A stretch of DNA of 64,000 nucleotides from positions 1 to 64,000 of the forward strand of contig RPSH01000019.1 of assembly GCA_003946805.1 (NCBI GenBank), given 5' to 3'. The notes under the pieces are model-generated. The model did not search any database, was not told where the DNA came from, and saw only the letters and a list, made by a program, of their open reading frames with translations. Source of the DNA: Bacillus sp. 2B10 (GTDB taxonomy: Bacteria; Pseudomonadota; Alphaproteobacteria; Sphingomonadales; Sphingomonadaceae). Position 1 is the first letter of the stretch; every line of letters starts with the position of its first letter. A program made the position numbers and the translations under genes. Below, piece by piece: positions 62,877 to 64,000 of the stretch.

Positions 62877-63830
62877 CTATACGAGAAGATGGTCCAACAG
62901 TTCCTGCATGTCTGCCGGAAGGTCACTATCGAACGCCAAAGCGTTTTTTGTGACGGGATGGATGAACCCCAGATGTGCGGCGTGCAACGCCTGTCGCCGG
63001 AAATGCAGCGTTTCCAGTTGCGCCCTGAGCGCCGGTCGCCGCCCGGCATAGACCGGATCGCCCAGCAGCGGATGGCCGATCGACGCCATGTGTACCCGTA
63101 CCTGATGCGTGCGCCCCGTTTCCAGTCGACATTCGATCAACGACGCACCCGAAAGTTGGCGAAGTTTGCGAAAGTGCGTCACCGCGTGCTTGGCGGTGGG
63201 GCTGTGGACGATCGCCATCTTCTTGCGATCATTGGGCGAGCGCGCCAGCGGAGCGTCGATCGTGCCCGCCGAAGTTTGCACGCGCCCCGCGGTGATCGCC
63301 AGATAGCGGCGGTCGATGCTGTGGTCCTTGAACTGCTTCGCCAGCCCTTCATGCGCGACGTCGTGCTTGGCGACGACCAGCAGGCCCGACGTATCCTTGT
63401 CGATGCGGTGGACGATCCCCGGCCGCGCGACGCCGCCGATGCCCGACAACTGCCCGGCGCAATGGTGGAGCAGCGCGTTGACCAGCGTGCCGTCGAGATT
63501 GCCGGCGGCGGGATGGACGACCAGCCCGGCGGGCTTGTCGATCACGATCAGGTCGTCATCCTCGTACGCGACGACCAGCGGGATATCCTGCGCGACAGTG
63601 TCGAGCGGTACGGCGGCGGGAAGGGTGATGGTGTAGGACTGGCCGGCCGCGACCTTGCGCGAGGTGTCCGACACCGGCCCGGCATCGCCCGCGACGTGCC
63701 CGGCCATCATCAGCGCCTTGATCCGTTCGCGCGAGAGGTCAGCGACGACGTCGGCCAGTGCCTTGTCGATCCGTTGTCCGTGCGCCGCATCGGGAATGCG
63801 CGCTTCGATCGTGGAAACCCCCCGGTCCAT
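62877..63830 (-). CDS. rluD: 23S rRNA pseudouridine synthase RluD family
   Basis: 317 aa. N-terminal S4 RNA-binding domain (RIDKALADVVADLSRERIKALMMAGHV), then the RluA-family catalytic domain with Asp144 in HRIDKDTSGLLV, plus ETGRTHQVRVHMA and the substrate-stacking region KHAVTHF. By length and S4 domain it is RluD-like (helix 69 pseudouridines); RluC-type specificity cannot be excluded. Confidence 0.93.
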   Translation of the reverse strand: MDRGVSTIEARIPDAAHGQRIDKALADVVADLSRERIKALMMAGHVAGDAGPVSDTSRKVAAGQSYTITLPAAVPLDTVAQDIPLVVAYEDDDLIVIDKPAGLVVHPAAGNLDGTLVNALLHHCAGQLSGIGGVARPGIVHRIDKDTSGLLVVAKHDVAHEGLAKQFKDHSIDRRYLAITAGRVQTSAGTIDAPLARSPNDRKKMAIVHSPTAKHAVTHFRKLRQLSGASLIECRLETGRTHQVRVHMASIGHPLLGDPVYAGRRPALRAQLETLHFRRQALHAAHLGFIHPVTKNALAFDSDLPADMQELLDHLLV

Positions 63831-63841
63831 TGCCTACAAAG

Positions 63842-64000
63842 ATGGGGATGGAGCCCGAATTTTCAAGCGAGGCGCTGCGCGCGCTGATCGAGCAGGCGGA
63901 TGGCAGCGCCACCGAAATCTGCGGGCTGATGCTCGGCACGGCCGGGCGGATCGAGCGGCTGGTGGCGGCGCACAACGTGGCGGACGACCCAGCGCGGCAT
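63842..64000 (+). CDS. JAB/MPN-domain (Mov34) metalloprotease-like protein, 3' truncated by window end
   Basis: 53 codons visible: MGMEPEFSSEALRALIEQA, then EICGLMLG (the E-I-C-G-L-x-x-G start of JAB/MPN+ domains) and HNVADDPARH at the window edge. The zinc HxH motif would lie beyond it. Bacterial members are deconjugating or sulphur-carrier-processing peptidases. Start ATG 63842 or 63848. Divergent from rluD by 11 bp. Confidence 0.8.
   Translation, partial: MGMEPEFSSEALRALIEQADGSATEICGLMLGTAGRIERLVAAHNVADDPARH

Noticed and set aside
1-64000. CRISPR array, prophage, intact insertion sequence or rRNA operon
   Set aside because: Repeats present are dispersed palindromes, not regularly spaced direct repeats; no transposase, integrase, cas or phage structural genes and no rRNA sequence were seen.

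Overview
The window is high-GC, densely coded chromosomal DNA that reads as Sphingomonas or a close relative (Alphaproteobacteria, Sphingomonadales). The strongest clue is a 420-residue serine palmitoyltransferase with the residue numbering of the Sphingomonas paucimobilis enzyme, next to a dedicated acyl carrier protein. A complete zwf-pgl-edd-glk-eda Entner-Doudoroff cluster, a sphingomonad-type TonB receptor, and dispersed palindromic repeats of the kind scattered through sphingomonad genomes support this. No rRNA, CRISPR array, prophage or intact insertion sequence is visible. The content is mostly core genome plus one accessory catabolic block.

Layout. 1-5 kb: minus-strand unit obgE-proB-epimerase-acp-spt (GTPase, proline synthesis, first steps of sphingolipid synthesis). 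5-8.6 kb: TetR/hydrolase divergent pair, small proteins, a GNAT enzyme and rplU-rpmA. 8.8-14.6 kb: TonB receptor, Tat-exported sugar oxidoreductase-like protein, AI-2E family permease, and a MerC-like protein behind a Zur-box-like palindrome. 14.7-16.4 kb: tRNA-Glu(CUC) and rpsF-rpsR-rplI. 17.2-22.5 kb: fatty-acid synthesis genes fabD-fabG-acpP-fabF-mltG, with a GxxExxY gene inserted between fabD and fabG. 22.6-28.4 kb: eda, glk, edd, pgl and zwf. 28.5-37.5 kb: argC, an NlpC/P60-like protein lacking its catalytic Cys, MarR, secG, pyrG, hsp20 with a sigma32-type promoter, lolC-lolD-gpx, and hdeD with an EcfG-type promoter. 37.6-41.2 kb: dnaE.

41.2-55.6 kb is the accessory part: a CoA-activation and acyl-CoA catabolism block. 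One arm holds an acyl-CoA synthetase, a tandem-TetR regulator, an ACAD10/11-type acyl-CoA dehydrogenase, an APH-type kinase and an SDR. This composition matches the levulinate (Lva) and ACAD11 routes for 4-hydroxyacyl-CoA. The other arm holds a TesB thioesterase, two acyl-CoA dehydrogenases, a FadB-like bifunctional protein and a divergent second acyl-CoA synthetase. 56-64 kb: ABC-F protein, dnaX-ybaB, small membrane proteins, mtgA, rpoH, rluD and the start of a JAB-domain gene.

Two repeat families occupy intergenic spaces: about ten copies of a CCCGGCNNNGGCCGGG-type paired palindrome, and two near-identical copies of a 111-113 bp palindrome, each just after the 3' end of a gene in a convergent pair. 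All functional calls rest on motifs and context read by eye; no database search was run.
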